From the NCBI RefSeq assembly GCF_002078875.1, contig NC_034409.1, forward strand, positions 105,629,250-105,693,249: a stretch of DNA of 64,000 nucleotides. Reading direction: 5' to 3'. Of this stretch, positions 63,621 to 64,000 are shown one piece after another. The position numbers were made by a program, and so were the translations under genes. How positions within the stretch are numbered: the first letter of the stretch is position 1; each line of letters opens with the position of its first letter. This stretch comes from Numida meleagris (lineage: Eukaryota; Chordata; Aves; Galliformes; Numididae). The notes under the pieces were generated by a model. It made no database searches and had not been told where the DNA came from. It was given only the letters and a program-made list of their open reading frames with translations.

Positions 63621-64000
63621 CTTGATGCTGAGGGATGGGACTTCTGGGCCCCCTCCCCAAATAATTTTCAGTGCAGTGAACAGATTTGAGAAGAGTTTAA
63701 ACATTCTATGACTCTAAGGTATTGTGGTAGTTCCAAAAGTGATGAGTTTCAGACATGTACATTCTGAAGAGGCACTGGCAAAGAATTCTGTGAAAAGCAT
63801 TAAATCTTGAAGAAGTCATTCTCCTAACGCATTCTGAAAAATTACGCTGGTGATTGCATTTGAAAAATCTGGTAATGTTAATTTCACCACTGAAATATGA
63901 TTTCTTTTAAAAGCTTTTCCCTTCATGGTCCCTGCCATAGGATCCACCCCAACATCTGGAGAACAGAATCGACGCTGACAGACTAATGCACATGTGGAGG

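Larger units (their letters stand above)
33201..64000 (-). other. Region upstream of MASTIK exon, likely intron of longer ERG isoforms
   Basis: Mammalian ERG has a more distal promoter whose transcripts use a different N-terminus, MIQTVPDPAAHIK, spliced to the same 218-nt exon. I looked for that exon on the minus strand here and did not find it. If the gene structure is conserved, this region is intron of those transcripts. Apart from the listed repeats and candidate elements, nothing coding is seen in 35240-37280, 40550-46050, 47850-51460, 52830-58800 or 62740-63350. Confidence 0.55.

Noticed and set aside
33201..64000. Exon for the alternative ERG N-terminus MIQTVPDPAAHIK
   Set aside because: No minus-strand sequence encoding it next to a GT donor could be found; probably beyond the right edge.

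Overview
The window is from a bird genome, most likely a galliform (chicken or a close relative). The grounds are many 5'-truncated CR1 LINEs with the octamer 3' tail (ATTCTATG/ATTCTGTG repeats), two copies of a Galluhop-like (Mariner1_GG-type) mariner, a solo LTR of an avian endogenous-retrovirus type, and a gene that matches avian ERG. The sequence is AT-rich, non-coding vertebrate DNA. Almost all the open reading frames in it are chance frames or transposon remains, not genes.

The only gene I can support is the 5' part of ERG, an ETS-family transcription factor, on the minus strand. Two coding exons are present. The alternative first coding exon (32958-32975, encoding MASTIK) ends in a consensus donor. 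The 218-nt second coding exon (3113-3330) encodes the next 72 residues plus two bases of a split Arg codon, with consensus splice sites on both sides. Phases agree (0, then 2), and the joined N-terminus reads MASTIK-EALSVV, the arrangement shared with the paralogue FLI1 (MDGTIK-EALSVV). The Pointed domain, ETS domain and all later exons lie beyond the left edge. The exon for the other known ERG N-terminus (MIQTVPDPAAHIK) was not found and probably lies beyond the right edge.

Layout: 1-3112 is the start of the intron after the 218-nt exon and holds two CR1 copies, one ending 40 bp from the exon. 3331-32957 is a 29.6 kb intron with two mariner copies, several CR1 fragments, a 130-bp inverted duplication about 1.36 kb apart (23886-24015 and 25373-25502), and between its arms a block with MYB-, MEIS-, ETS-, GATA- and E-box-like motifs (about 24440-25050). 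About 32976-33200 is the likely promoter of the MASTIK isoform (CCAAT boxes, ETS and GATA motifs). 33200-64000 is upstream sequence, or intron of longer ERG transcripts. It holds more CR1, an assembly gap (37318-37739) inside a GAGGA repeat, a small CpG-rich patch with a CTCF-like motif (about 38340-38440), a 552-bp solo LTR, a degraded CR1 reverse-transcriptase copy (46058-47392), a 106-bp near-identical direct duplication (51462 and 52596), an ancient CR1 fragment (about 59965-60200), and candidate conserved regulatory blocks near 61400-62000 and 63350-63620.

I saw no operons, CRISPR arrays, tRNA or rRNA genes, and no new multi-gene system. The points most worth a second look are the two short non-transposon duplications and the putative enhancer enclosed by the inverted one. 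Calls of conserved or regulatory sequence rest on motif content and sequence character only, because no alignment could be run.
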